NCBI GenBank assembly: GCA_905612245.1
Contig: CAJQRL010000055.1
Location: 1 to 39,263, forward strand
Length of the DNA stretch: 39,263 bases
Direction of reading: 5' to 3'
Source: an uncultured Nitrosomonadaceae bacterium
Lineage (GTDB): Bacteria; Pseudomonadota; Gammaproteobacteria; Burkholderiales; Nitrosomonadaceae
The notes below the pieces were generated by a model, which was given only the letters and a program-made list of their open reading frames with translations, was not told where the DNA came from and did no database searches. Within the stretch, counting starts at the first letter, position 1. The number at the start of each line of letters is the position of its first letter. The position numbers and the translations under genes were made by a program. Of the stretch, positions 7,754-15,523 are shown piece by piece.

Positions 7754-7770
7754 TTTGAATCCGATTCAAA
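7754..7770. promoter_or_regulatory. 8-bp perfect dyad in the promoter region of the 7483-7713 gene
   Basis: TTTGAATC (7754-7761) and GATTCAAA (7763-7770) are exact reverse complements about a single central base. The dyad lies 41 nt upstream of the start codon at 7713, close to a TATATA stretch (7745-7750) that could act as a -10 element on the minus strand. It looks like a binding site for a dimeric regulator; the regulator is unknown. Confidence 0.35.
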
Positions 7771-7986
7771 GAAATATTTATAATATTCTCGTGTAACTGG
7801 ACCCGATCCCCTAACAATACCAAGTACGATGATATAAATCAATTTAATTTAAGTCGTAATTCCATGAAAACCCACCGGAAGAGTCGCTCTATATGTAATG
7901 ATATTAAAGGGAGATTACTCTAATACATCAGGCTGCAGCATATATTTAGTTAGGGTTAGCTATCTATTTACGGTAAAATTGAATAC

Positions 7987-8577
7987 ATGAATAAGTTAAA
8001 TATTTCTTTTATTTCAGTTATTTTTCTAGCCTTGACGCTGCCTGGCTGCGGAATGCAAAGCATCCCAACTGCTCTTAACGAGGTGGAGGCTGCATGGTCA
8101 GAAGTGCTCAATCAATATAAGAGGCGTTCTGATTTAATCCCTAATCTTGTCAATATAGTTAAGGGTTATGCTTCGCATGAAAAAGAAACTCTACAGGCGG
8201 TAGTAGAGGCTCGAGCAAAAGCAACACAGACAAATGTAGCTCCTAGTCAATTAACACCGAAATCGATGAATCAATTTTCACAAGCTCAGGCCGGGCTGGG
8301 ATCAGCCCTTTCTCGTCTTATGGTGGTTGTCGAGCGTTATCCGGACTTAAAGGCCAATGAAAATTTTCGTGATCTTCAAGTACAACTTGAGGGAACAGAA
8401 AATAGGATTACCGTTGCCAGGAACCGATATATTCAGTCAATAAAGGGCTTTAATAACCTGGTCACAGTGCCACCCACCTCTTGGTACAATTCAATATTCC
8501 TGAAGCATGATAAAAAGCCTCAGTTTAGTCTTGAAAATGAAGATGAGGTAAAGCAAGCTCCTGAAATAGAGTTTTGA
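7987..8577 (+). CDS. lemA: LemA family lipoprotein
   Basis: A 196-residue LemA-family protein. The N-terminal signal ends in the lipobox LPGC (Cys21), so it is membrane-anchored facing outward. The family signature follows: NEVEAAWSEVLNQYKRRSDLIPNLVNIVKGYASHEKETL, then the helical core with ENFRDLQVQLEGTENRITVARNRYIQSIKGFNNLV. LemA proteins are all-helical and routinely encoded beside TPM-domain proteins, as here; the molecular function is not established. It is first in a three-gene operon, with its stop codon overlapping the next start by one base (TGATG). No strong ribosome site is visible before the ATG. Confidence 0.93.
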   Translation: MNKLNISFISVIFLALTLPGCGMQSIPTALNEVEAAWSEVLNQYKRRSDLIPNLVNIVKGYASHEKETLQAVVEARAKATQTNVAPSQLTPKSMNQFSQAQAGLGSALSRLMVVVERYPDLKANENFRDLQVQLEGTENRITVARNRYIQSIKGFNNLVTVPPTSWYNSIFLKHDKKPQFSLENEDEVKQAPEIEF

Positions 8578-9359
8578 TGAGTTTGAGGTTTCCACTTTTC
8601 CTGAGTTTCCTGAGTCTCCTGTGGGCGAGCCCAGTATTTTCTCTTGATATTCCAACACATACCGGTCCGGTAGTTGATCTTGCGGGTGCGTTCACCCAAT
8701 CTGAAAATGCACAGATTTCAGCAAGCTTGATGCAGTTTAAAAGAAAATACGGACCTCAAATTCAAGTAGTGACGATACCTAAACTTCAAGATGAAACAAT
8801 TGAGGGCCTCTCAATTAAGATTGTAGATAAATGGAAACTTGGTTCAAAAGATAAGGATGATGGGGTTTTGTTACTCATTGCCACACAGGATCGTAAAGTT
8901 CGCATTGAGGTTGGGCAGGGTCTAGAAGGTGATTTGCCTGATGCGCTAGCCGGAAAGATCATTCGAGCGGGTATTATTCCATTTTTCAAAAAAGGACAGA
9001 TTAATGTAGGTGTGTTAACTGGACTAGGAATGATCGCTGAGAGCATTGGTGGGGAATTAGAGAATATTCCGGCTCCCCAGATGCAAAGAAAGAGACGATC
9101 CGGTGGAGCTAATTTAGGGTATTTGTTATTCCTTGCTTTCTTTCTGTTTGGCCCAATGCTTGGCCGAAGAGGCAGAGGCGGTAAAGGTGGGAGAGGGGGC
9201 ATAGGCGCTTCCCTTCTTAGTGGGCTACTTCTGGGCAGTATCCTTAGTGGAGGGCGTGGAGGCTTTGGTGGCGGAGGCTTTGGTGGCGGAGGCTTTGGTG
9301 GCGGTTTTGGCGGAGGCGGTGGTGGATTTTCAGGTGGCGGTGCAAGTGGGGGCTGGTAA
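8577..9359 (+). CDS. TPM-domain (YgcG-type) protein with Gly-rich C-terminus
   Basis: A 260-residue protein. Signal peptide 1-23 (ending SPVFS), TPM domain about 25-150 (IPTHTGPVVDLAGAFTQSE start; DKDDGVLLLIATQDRKVRIEVGQGLEGDLPDALAGKII core), one membrane segment (NLGYLLFLAFFLFGPML), then a Gly/Arg-rich and finally almost pure Gly/Phe/Ser tail. This is the YgcG/BA42 architecture; plant and bacterial TPM proteins have been linked to membrane-protein turnover and phosphatase-like activity, but the bacterial role is unsettled. I place the start at the ATG overlapping the lemA stop rather than the TTG one codon earlier. The tail contains a 15-bp tandem repeat (9258-9302). The stop abuts the next ATG. 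Confidence 0.92.
   Translation: MSLRFPLFLSFLSLLWASPVFSLDIPTHTGPVVDLAGAFTQSENAQISASLMQFKRKYGPQIQVVTIPKLQDETIEGLSIKIVDKWKLGSKDKDDGVLLLIATQDRKVRIEVGQGLEGDLPDALAGKIIRAGIIPFFKKGQINVGVLTGLGMIAESIGGELENIPAPQMQRKRRSGGANLGYLLFLAFFLFGPMLGRRGRGGKGGRGGIGASLLSGLLLGSILSGGRGGFGGGGFGGGGFGGGFGGGGGGFSGGGASGGW
9258..9302 (+). repeat. three perfect 15-bp tandem repeats in the Gly-rich tail
   Basis: The unit GGAGGCTTTGGTGGC occurs three times head to tail, encoding Gly-Gly-Phe-Gly-Gly blocks. Being in frame (15 = 5 codons), copy number could vary without breaking the gene. Confidence 0.9.
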
Positions 9360-9977
9360 ATGATAAAGTTTAGTCAATCCGATCTTGATCAGATTTCAAA
9401 GGCAGTCCTCGAAGCTGAAAGGCACACTACCGGGGAAATTGTGCCAATGATAGTTAAGCAGAGTGATGATTACCCTGGTGCTCGCTGGCGACTCGCTATA
9501 GTAATATCTTTACTATTTGGATTTCTTGTTTATTCCTGCATCGATTATTCTGACTCAGTCTGGATCCTCTGGGCACAAATTCCAGGGCTTTATATCGGAT
9601 ATTGGTTGGGAACATTTGACACAATTTTAAGGCCTTTCCTTTCCAGTTCCAAGATTGAAGAAGAAGTACACCAACGAGCGTTACAAGCTTTCTTTTCTCA
9701 CAACATTCATGCGACAAAAGAACGTACCGGAATACTTATCATGGTTTCACTCCTCGAGCATCGAGTCGAGATACTGGCTGATACTGGAATTAATGCAAAG
9801 GTTTCTAAGGATACATGGCAAAAAATATTAACAGGGATGGTTAGCAAGATTAAATCAAATGAGCTTGCCGATGGTATCTGTATAGCCGTGAAAGAGTGTG
9901 GTGAAATCCTTGAAGAGGATTTTCCAGGTACTCACGAAAATCCAAATGAAATTAAAAATAAGATTATTATTGAATAA
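9360..9977 (+). CDS. second TPM-domain protein (YgcG-like), membrane-associated
   Basis: A 205-residue protein without a signal peptide; N-terminal TPM-like region (SQSDLDQISKAVLEAERHTTGEIVPMIVKQSDDY), two adjacent hydrophobic segments (about 43-63 and 67-85), then the rest of the TPM fold (RTGILIMVSLLEHRVEILADTGINAKV, typical of the ILADxGI motif). The TPM domain is thus interrupted by, or wrapped around, a membrane hairpin, as in the family of shorter TPM proteins encoded next to lemA and ygcG. Its ATG directly follows the upstream stop, so the three genes are probably one transcript. The role is unknown but almost certainly shared with LemA and the first TPM protein. Confidence 0.88.
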   Translation: MIKFSQSDLDQISKAVLEAERHTTGEIVPMIVKQSDDYPGARWRLAIVISLLFGFLVYSCIDYSDSVWILWAQIPGLYIGYWLGTFDTILRPFLSSSKIEEEVHQRALQAFFSHNIHATKERTGILIMVSLLEHRVEILADTGINAKVSKDTWQKILTGMVSKIKSNELADGICIAVKECGEILEEDFPGTHENPNEIKNKIIIE

Positions 9978-10000
9978 TTCCAAAGCAAGAATTTTCTTTC

Positions 10001-10261
10001 TTATTTTAGTAGAGGGTCATCTTTAGCTAGTTGTTTTGAATGCCACATGGCAAGCTTATGTCGTAAAGATTTTTCAGCCACTTGATCTTCAGGTAAAGGC
10101 TGAATAACTTTGTCATGGACTAAAAGCCTGTAGACATACAAAAGTTTTTCACTTGCAGAATCAGTTGCTTCAAATTCGACTACTCCTCTGCCTTCGGCAT
10201 ACTTCACCCCTGCAATTAGCGCTTCTTTAAATATTGCATTTTCATTTTTTAATTTTTTCAT
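10001..10261 (-). CDS. DUF5062-like small cytoplasmic protein
   Basis: An 86-residue protein, no signal or membrane segment. The pattern KNENAIFKEALIAGVKYAEGRG.VEFEATDSASEKLLYVYRLLVHDKVIQPLP followed by RHKLAMW resembles my recollection of the DUF5062 family of gammaproteobacteria; I could not check this. The fold is probably all helical and the function is unknown. It is convergent with the LemA/TPM operon, 23 nt between stops, and stands alone. Confidence 0.7.
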   Translation of the reverse strand: MKKLKNENAIFKEALIAGVKYAEGRGVVEFEATDSASEKLLYVYRLLVHDKVIQPLPEDQVAEKSLRHKLAMWHSKQLAKDDPLLK

Positions 10262-10664
10262 AATTATGAAGAATAAATAATTTTATTGAATTTGAAAACA
10301 ATTATGTCACTGATGTAATTAACCAAATAATCAATAAGCCTACATAGTAACTCATGGTAGAAGTAACCTTATATCAGAAATACAGATCATTTCTCTTAAT
10401 ATATTTAATATTTAGTACTGCTTAAAATTATTATTGTGAACTTTCTGATGATATCGATATCTAAATGATATACCCAATTTATACTAAAAAATAATGTCTT
10501 TTTGAGTTGATATTTACCTTTTTATTAGAACTTATAGAGGTAAGGTGCTGGTTATAACTAATGCTCAGGACAGCTAAAAATATTTAGTTGTTCACGGAAA
10601 TTAATGCAATATATTTTATATAGATAGAAACAAGATAATTTTTAAATTTTCAGGAGAAAATACT
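10262..10664. other. AT-rich intergenic region between divergent genes
   Basis: About 400 nt separating the DUF5062-like gene and the His-rich Spy-like gene, both transcribed away from it. It must hold both promoters. I see no reading frame with a ribosome site, no strong inverted repeat and no RNA gene signature; the sequence is simply very AT-rich. Confidence 0.5.
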
Positions 10665-11288
10665 ATGCTTTACAGAAAACCAATGACTCCCACTTTTATT
10701 GGAATAGCACTTATTTTAACCTTTAGCACAGCATCTGCATCCGAATTAGACAAGTCTGCTAAGGATCAAGAAATTATAGTAGCTCATTCCTCGAAATATC
10801 AAGGGTATACGAGTGCTCATACTAAGCATTTTAAGGAAAAATCTTGTCATCATAACAAAGAAGCGCATAGAAAAAATGGCAGCAGGAAGGCACATAAATC
10901 GAGCAAGCATAGCTACGCAAATTTGATTGCTACACATGCAGATGAATTGAATCTTTCTGATGCTCAACTTGGGAAATTCATCAGATTACACCAGAAGCAT
11001 TCACAGGAGCACAAACAGCTCAAGAAAAAAATGCATCAAGGCATGAAGAGCCTTCATCACGCAGGCATGAAGCCTAGTACTGATGATGCCACTTTACGTA
11101 AGTTGGGAAATGAATATGTAGAGGCTTTCAATGCTACGCTTGAGCAGCATATTAGAAGTCGTAATGTTGTAAATGCAATCTTAACAGCTGAACAAAGAGA
11201 ACAGCTTAAGACTATGGAAATGAATTATGGTAAGCATGGCGGGCACAAAGGTGGTCACAAAGGCAAACATAGCAGTAAATATTACTAA
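10665..11288 (+). CDS. His-rich Spy/CpxP-like periplasmic protein
   Basis: A 207-residue protein with a signal peptide (about 1-26, ending STASA). The mature protein is strongly basic and His-rich (HTKHFKEKSCHHNKEAH; final 20 residues with HGGHKGGHKGKH). The helical core carries LNLSDAQLGKFIRLHQKH and ILTAEQREQLKTME, the two LTxxQ-type motifs of the Spy/CpxP family of periplasmic chaperones and metal-stress sensors. The His clusters suggest transition-metal binding (Cu, Ni or Zn). A ribosome site (AGGAG) precedes the ATG. It is transcribed alone. Family membership is inferred from motifs and size; whether it is a chaperone, a sensor inhibitor or a metal sponge cannot be told. Confidence 0.7.
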   Translation: MLYRKPMTPTFIGIALILTFSTASASELDKSAKDQEIIVAHSSKYQGYTSAHTKHFKEKSCHHNKEAHRKNGSRKAHKSSKHSYANLIATHADELNLSDAQLGKFIRLHQKHSQEHKQLKKKMHQGMKSLHHAGMKPSTDDATLRKLGNEYVEAFNATLEQHIRSRNVVNAILTAEQREQLKTMEMNYGKHGGHKGGHKGKHSSKYY

Positions 11289-11387
11289 CCCACGAAATAT
11301 TGGTTTAACTAGGAGTATCAATAAACTCTTAAACTTTAATGAGAAATTAGAATGAGAAGTGAATTGTAATTGCAGCCAGTGCAGGAG

Positions 11388-12806
11388 CTAATGCTGCACT
11401 GGTTTCACCTGATCATCTGAAGATGCGCCACTAATCTTAGTAGTTTCTTTCTCAATGAGCCTAGAAGAAGTCCTTCTGATTGTTTTAACTTGGTCTCGGC
11501 CGCCTGATTTAGCTAAATAAAGTGCTTCATCAGCACGGTGAAGCCATTGTTCCCAAGTTTCTTCAGATCCACACTCCGCCACACCAAAACTCAGTGTAAT
11601 ATTTCCGACTTCCTGAAATTTTATAGAGGAAATTTCTTTACGAAGCCTTTCTGCCAGATTTGATACAATTTCGGCTGTAGTATTAGGACATAGGATTACA
11701 AACTCTTCTCCTCCCCAGCGAGTAAGAGAATCGGATGCACGCAGGGATGCACGAATTGTATTCGACAAATCAATAAGAACCTGATCACCAATTGAATGAC
11801 CGTAAAGATCGTTTATTTTTTTAAAATGATCAACATCTAGAATCATTAGGCTCAACCGTTGCCCATACCTCCTTAGGCGGTCCATCTCAGTTTCTACAGT
11901 TTCCTCAAAACGTCTCCGGTTCCATGCACCGGTAAGTTCATCAGTTCTCGCTAATTGATCAAGCTCATTGATCATAATCTTAAGTTTTCCCTGCATTGCA
12001 GCAAGTTCGCTCAGTACCTGACCAATTTCATCCTGACTGGAGACCGAAATATTTTCATCCATATTGCCTTCAGAAATGTGTTTGAAGTGACTGACTGCCT
12101 TATTTAAGGGCCGTACAATTGATCTAATCAAAAGTATTGCTGCAATTGAGGCGAACAATATACCTAATAATGTTCCGAATATAAGAATATTACGAATAAA
12201 GGCGAAACGTTCCGTGGCTTCTCTATAATTATTTTTTGCTATCTCGCCTATTTTTTGTAATAAGGTATTTGCTCGAAGATTGGCATTTTTGTAATAAGGG
12301 TTAATTTTATTTAGAAAAATTTCACTTGTTTTTTGGAAATCTTTTTCTTTCAATGCATTTATAGCCAAAACTAGCCCATCATTTGCATATTGCGTATGCG
12401 CAATAGCATACAAATTTGTAATATCCTGCTCTTCGCTCGTTAATTTTCTTTTTTTGTATTCGCCTAGGAGAATAGTAATCTCACCAAGGTTATTAGTTAT
12501 CGCTGCGGTATGTATGCGTACAGAATCCTCACTTCTTTCTTTCTTCGGGTAATGATTTTTTGGGTCATGCTGCAAACCAAGCATGATATGGACACGGTTT
12601 TCATCCATTAACAGCATGATGCGACTAATTATATTGGTGGGCTTAAGACTATCTTTATAGGTTCTATCCAATGCTTCATTTGTCATTGCGATACCATTAA
12701 GCCCGATAGCCCCAACAAATAGTATTAACACGGCCATAGTGAACATAATTATCCAGAGCCGTATTTTTATACTTACATTCTTAAGGAAATCCATTAATGA
12801 CTTCAC
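11388..12806 (-). CDS. membrane diguanylate cyclase: periplasmic helical sensor, HAMP, GGDEF
   Basis: A 472-residue protein. TM1 about 15-37; a periplasmic four-helix-bundle-like sensor about 38-200 of the chemoreceptor type; TM2 about 205-228; a HAMP domain (RPLNKAVSHFKHISEGNMDENISVSSQDEIGQV region); then a GGDEF domain starting at DELTGAWNRRRFEE. The active-site loop is GGEEF (365-369), catalytically competent, and an inhibitory I-site RxxD (R356-A-S-D359) precedes it at the usual spacing, so c-di-GMP product feedback is expected. No EAL domain. It synthesises c-di-GMP from two GTP at the inner membrane in response to a periplasmic signal; the ligand is unknown. A 9-bp stem-loop overlaps the stop codon. 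Confidence 0.93.
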   Translation of the reverse strand: MKSLMDFLKNVSIKIRLWIIMFTMAVLILFVGAIGLNGIAMTNEALDRTYKDSLKPTNIISRIMLLMDENRVHIMLGLQHDPKNHYPKKERSEDSVRIHTAAITNNLGEITILLGEYKKRKLTSEEQDITNLYAIAHTQYANDGLVLAINALKEKDFQKTSEIFLNKINPYYKNANLRANTLLQKIGEIAKNNYREATERFAFIRNILIFGTLLGILFASIAAILLIRSIVRPLNKAVSHFKHISEGNMDENISVSSQDEIGQVLSELAAMQGKLKIMINELDQLARTDELTGAWNRRRFEETVETEMDRLRRYGQRLSLMILDVDHFKKINDLYGHSIGDQVLIDLSNTIRASLRASDSLTRWGGEEFVILCPNTTAEIVSNLAERLRKEISSIKFQEVGNITLSFGVAECGSEETWEQWLHRADEALYLAKSGGRDQVKTIRRTSSRLIEKETTKISGASSDDQVKPVQH

Positions 12807-13082
12807 AGATTATTTCTTTAATGTACGTATTATAATAAAGAAGAAATGAAATCTTTCATTTTAAATACTACCACTGTGCCTGCAAACCTGCACATAATTT
12901 ACCTGTGAGCGCACTGTTAGTAAGGATGAGGGTTAATCTAACGAACTAATCAGATTCACTCAGGAAGTAGAATTTTATTAAAAATTTTATTTTGTACTTA
13001 GGTTCATTTAGAATTAAGTTTTCTGAATAACGGATGTTATGCGCATCTAAATTTTTTTTCATCTAGAGTCTTAGGAGCTGCC

Positions 13083-13856
13083 GTGTTTAAGCTTGTTTGT
13101 GCCTTATTAGGGTTTTACTTTTTTGGATTTTTTGGTTCATTACTTGGTTACTTCTTAGGTGGCATTGTTGATAGATCTAGGGCTTACGGCATTGGAGGGA
13201 TCAACCCTCTTAGTAGTGGTAATCGTCAGAAAATATTTCTTAAGACCGTCTTCACCTTGCTGGGAAAATTAGCTAAAGCAGATGGTCATATATCAAAAGA
13301 AGAGATTGCACATGTTGAACAACTTTTTCAAAAGATGGGTATGTCTGCTGAGCATAAACAAAATGCAATTATTCAGTTTAAACAGGGGTCTGAAACAGAC
13401 TTCGATATTGACCCAACCTTAAAAGAGTTTATGGCGGTATGCGGCAGAACGCATCAATTGAGGCAGATGTTGCTGGTATACCTCATCGTGATGGCGTTAT
13501 CAGACGGCAGTATTGAATCGTCTGAAGAGCGCTTATTAATCGATATTGCTTATCAGCTTGGCTATGATGAAGCTGCATTCAGGCAGCTTTTGGATATGGT
13601 TTTAAATCAGTCTCACTTTGCAGGAGGTCAGGCAGTCTCTGCTACAGCTGTTGAGGACGCATATAAGGCATTAGGTGTAAATAAGGACATGACAGACCAG
13701 GAAATCAAACATGCCTACCGTAAGTTAATGAGCCAATATCATCCTGATAAGCTGATGGGGCAGGGACTCCCAGAAGATATGATCGCCGTAGCTACCGAGC
13801 AGGCAAAAGAAGTACAGGTAGCATATGATTTGATTACAAAGAGCCGAAAAAAATAA
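13083..13856 (+). CDS. djlA: co-chaperone DjlA (membrane-anchored J-domain protein)
   Basis: A 257-residue protein, close to the usual DjlA length. Order: N-terminal glycine-rich membrane segment (LLGFYFFGFFGSLLGYFLGGIVDRS), TerB-like helical domain about 50-180 (KTVFTLLGKLAKADGHISKEEI, LSDGSIESSEERLL), and a C-terminal J domain about 195-257 with the HPD motif in SQYHPDKLMGQGLPEDM, as in classical DjlA. It stimulates the DnaK ATPase at the inner membrane. The start is GTG at 13083 preceded by AGGAG. It is divergent from the diguanylate cyclase, and its 3' side is followed by a highly structured intergenic region. Confidence 0.95.
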   Translation: MFKLVCALLGFYFFGFFGSLLGYFLGGIVDRSRAYGIGGINPLSSGNRQKIFLKTVFTLLGKLAKADGHISKEEIAHVEQLFQKMGMSAEHKQNAIIQFKQGSETDFDIDPTLKEFMAVCGRTHQLRQMLLVYLIVMALSDGSIESSEERLLIDIAYQLGYDEAAFRQLLDMVLNQSHFAGGQAVSATAVEDAYKALGVNKDMTDQEIKHAYRKLMSQYHPDKLMGQGLPEDMIAVATEQAKEVQVAYDLITKSRKK

Positions 13857-13865
13857 GCATTAATA

Positions 13866-13933
13866 TTATATATAAGAGAAAGTAAAAAAATTAGTAAAAA
13901 CGTTTCGTTCTTTCTTTAGTTTATATATAAGAG
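13866..13933. repeat. 13-bp direct repeat downstream of djlA
   Basis: The sequence TTATATATAAGAG occurs at 13866-13878 and again at 13921-13933, 42 nt apart. It contains the palindrome TTATATATAA. Meaning unknown; it opens the inverted-repeat-rich stretch that continues to 14155. Confidence 0.6.
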
Positions 13934-14009
13934 TGACTGCTTTCTCCCTAACTACTTCGGCTTAATAGCCGTCGTAGGAACTTTCCCCGCATTAATTCTA
14001 AGGGCGTGT

Positions 14010-14060
14010 CAAATTGTCGCACCCTTAAGATCATTCTTAAAAAAATTCTGCGACAATTTG
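14010..14060. repeat. nested inverted repeat: 12-bp outer stem with inner 6-bp stem
   Basis: Outer arms CAAATTGTCGCA (14010-14021) and TGCGACAATTTG (14049-14060) are exact reverse complements. Inside lies TTAAGA-TCAT-TCTTAA (14025-14040), a second perfect stem. Such a two-tier hairpin would fold readily in RNA or extruded DNA. No T-run follows on either side, so a simple rho-independent terminator is unlikely. It resembles a small palindromic element (REP- or MITE-like), but no second copy was noticed in this window. Confidence 0.7.
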
Positions 14061-14069
14061 CCACATTCT

Positions 14070-14109
14070 AATTGCTTGACTTAAAGAGTAAAATTCCAGT
14101 CAAGCAATT
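14070..14109. repeat. 12-bp inverted repeat upstream of the 14156 gene
   Basis: AATTGCTTGACT (14070-14081) and AGTCAAGCAATT (14098-14109) are perfect reverse complements with a 16-nt loop. It ends 46 nt upstream of the start codon at 14156 and is followed by three TAATGG repeats (about 14127-14144). If it lies in the 5' leader it may influence translation or mRNA stability; if in the promoter it may be an operator. Confidence 0.65.
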
Positions 14110-14155
14110 GGGATAACTAATAAATAATGGTAATGGTAATGGTAACCAACAAACA

Positions 14156-15289
14156 ATGAATTTAATAAATAAAAGCCTTTGTAGTAGATTCCTATTAATA
14201 GGAACCATCTGTACCTTTTCAGTTTCATCTGTTCATGCGCACGATTATGGAATTGGTAATGCCAAGTCTTATCATGGGGGCGGAGCCTCTAGCCATGCGC
14301 CTATAGGGGTAATGGGTGATCATATGCATAAAAAAGGCGAATATATGCTTTCCTATCGCTTTAGTCATGGGCAAATGAACGGGAGCCGAATTGGAAATAA
14401 TCAAATAGGCACCAATGCTATTGGTGCAGGAAATTATGGCATGCCTGGTTTGATGGGCGGAAAATCAAGAGTAGTTCCTACTAAAATGAGCATGCAGATG
14501 CATATGTTTGGTGCTATGTATGCTCCAACTGACTGGTTAACACTTATGGTTATGGGAAGCTACGTAGAAAAAAGTATGGACCATACAACGTTTAATATGA
14601 TGGGTGGTGGCAAGTCTAGGTTTAATACAAAATCAGAAGGCATTGGTGATACGAAGGTCGGCGGAATGTTCAAATTATTTGAAACAAACCTTCTTAATAT
14701 TAACCACCATGCACACATCAACTTTAATATAAATATTCCGACCGGATCACTCAGTGAAAGATCTGGTGTGAATGCCCCAATGGGTACTGGCTCTCAGAAA
14801 AATATAAGAATGCCTTATCCTATGCAGATTGGTACTGGCACATTTGATGCGCTACCGGGAATAACCTATACCGGTAACTATAAAAAGCTGGCTTGGGGTG
14901 GTCAGTATATGGCTGAAATTCGTATGGAAAGAAACCAAGCCGGCTATTCTCATGGCGATAAGCATCAGCTTACTGCATGGAGTAGCTATGAATGGGCTCG
15001 ATATTTTAGTACTTCCGCACGTGTGATATACAAAACACAAGAAAGAATCAAGGGACAAGATCCTGCAATCTCTGCAATGATTCAAACCGCGAATCCACGC
15101 AACCATGGTGGGCGTCAGTTAGCAATTGCCTTCGGAGTTAATTTGGCTGGCCAGAAGGGAATTTTAAAAGGACACCGGTTATCTACCGAAATAATAATAC
15201 CTATGTACAGGGATTTACACGGGCCACAGCTTGAAACAGACTGGAGAATTGTTGCCGGTTGGCAGTATGCTAGTTCATTCCTGCAATAA
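14156..15289 (+). CDS. outer-membrane beta-barrel 'transporter' (MetA-type barrel family), Met/His-rich
   Basis: A 377-residue protein with a signal peptide (about 1-28, ending SSVHA). The mature sequence begins HDYGIGNAKSYHGGG and has the alternating hydrophobic/polar pattern of a beta-barrel (GEYMLSYRFSHGQMNG, MQMHMFGAMYAPTDWLTLMVMGSYVEKSM, KLAWGGQYMAEIRMER). The pattern DHMHKKGEYMLSYRF is typical of proteins annotated as transporter or in the phenol-degradation MetA barrel group. Methionine and histidine are very frequent (HMHKKG, MSMQMHMFG, FNMMGG), which in outer-membrane proteins often goes with copper handling; this is inference. It is monocistronic, preceded by a highly structured leader. 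No C-terminal aromatic signature is evident (ends SSFLQ). Confidence 0.65.
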   Translation: MNLINKSLCSRFLLIGTICTFSVSSVHAHDYGIGNAKSYHGGGASSHAPIGVMGDHMHKKGEYMLSYRFSHGQMNGSRIGNNQIGTNAIGAGNYGMPGLMGGKSRVVPTKMSMQMHMFGAMYAPTDWLTLMVMGSYVEKSMDHTTFNMMGGGKSRFNTKSEGIGDTKVGGMFKLFETNLLNINHHAHINFNINIPTGSLSERSGVNAPMGTGSQKNIRMPYPMQIGTGTFDALPGITYTGNYKKLAWGGQYMAEIRMERNQAGYSHGDKHQLTAWSSYEWARYFSTSARVIYKTQERIKGQDPAISAMIQTANPRNHGGRQLAIAFGVNLAGQKGILKGHRLSTEIIIPMYRDLHGPQLETDWRIVAGWQYASSFLQ

Positions 15290-15523
15290 TTTAATAAAAA
15301 AGAGCGTTCATCTCAGTCCTTTGTTTTGATTTACTCCCAATATCAAAATAAAGGCCGCCAGGATAGATACTCCTGGTAGTGTTGGAGGCAGGTCATTGCT
15401 AGAGGAAGCACCTGTAATAGCTGGTTTTACTCCTTATTAAATCAACTAATACCTTTGTAAATAATCTTCGCAGTATCTTGATTCTTCGATATAAATTTTA
15501 TCATCGCAGAATCTGGTCTAGAA

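Noticed and set aside
8786-9202. 138-codon minus-strand frame rich in Pro
   Set aside because: Shadow of the Gly-rich tail of the TPM gene on the other strand; no signal, ribosome site or family.
11376-11402. 9-bp stem CCAGTGCAG/CTGCACTGG at the end of the diguanylate cyclase gene
   Set aside because: Overlaps the stop codon and has no T-run on either strand; not called as a terminator.
14049-14065. Sigma-54-like promoter (TGGCAAATTGTCGCA on the minus strand)
   Set aside because: The GG to GC spacing is one base off the strict -24/-12 arrangement and the sequence is explained by the inverted repeat; it also points away from the outer-membrane protein gene.
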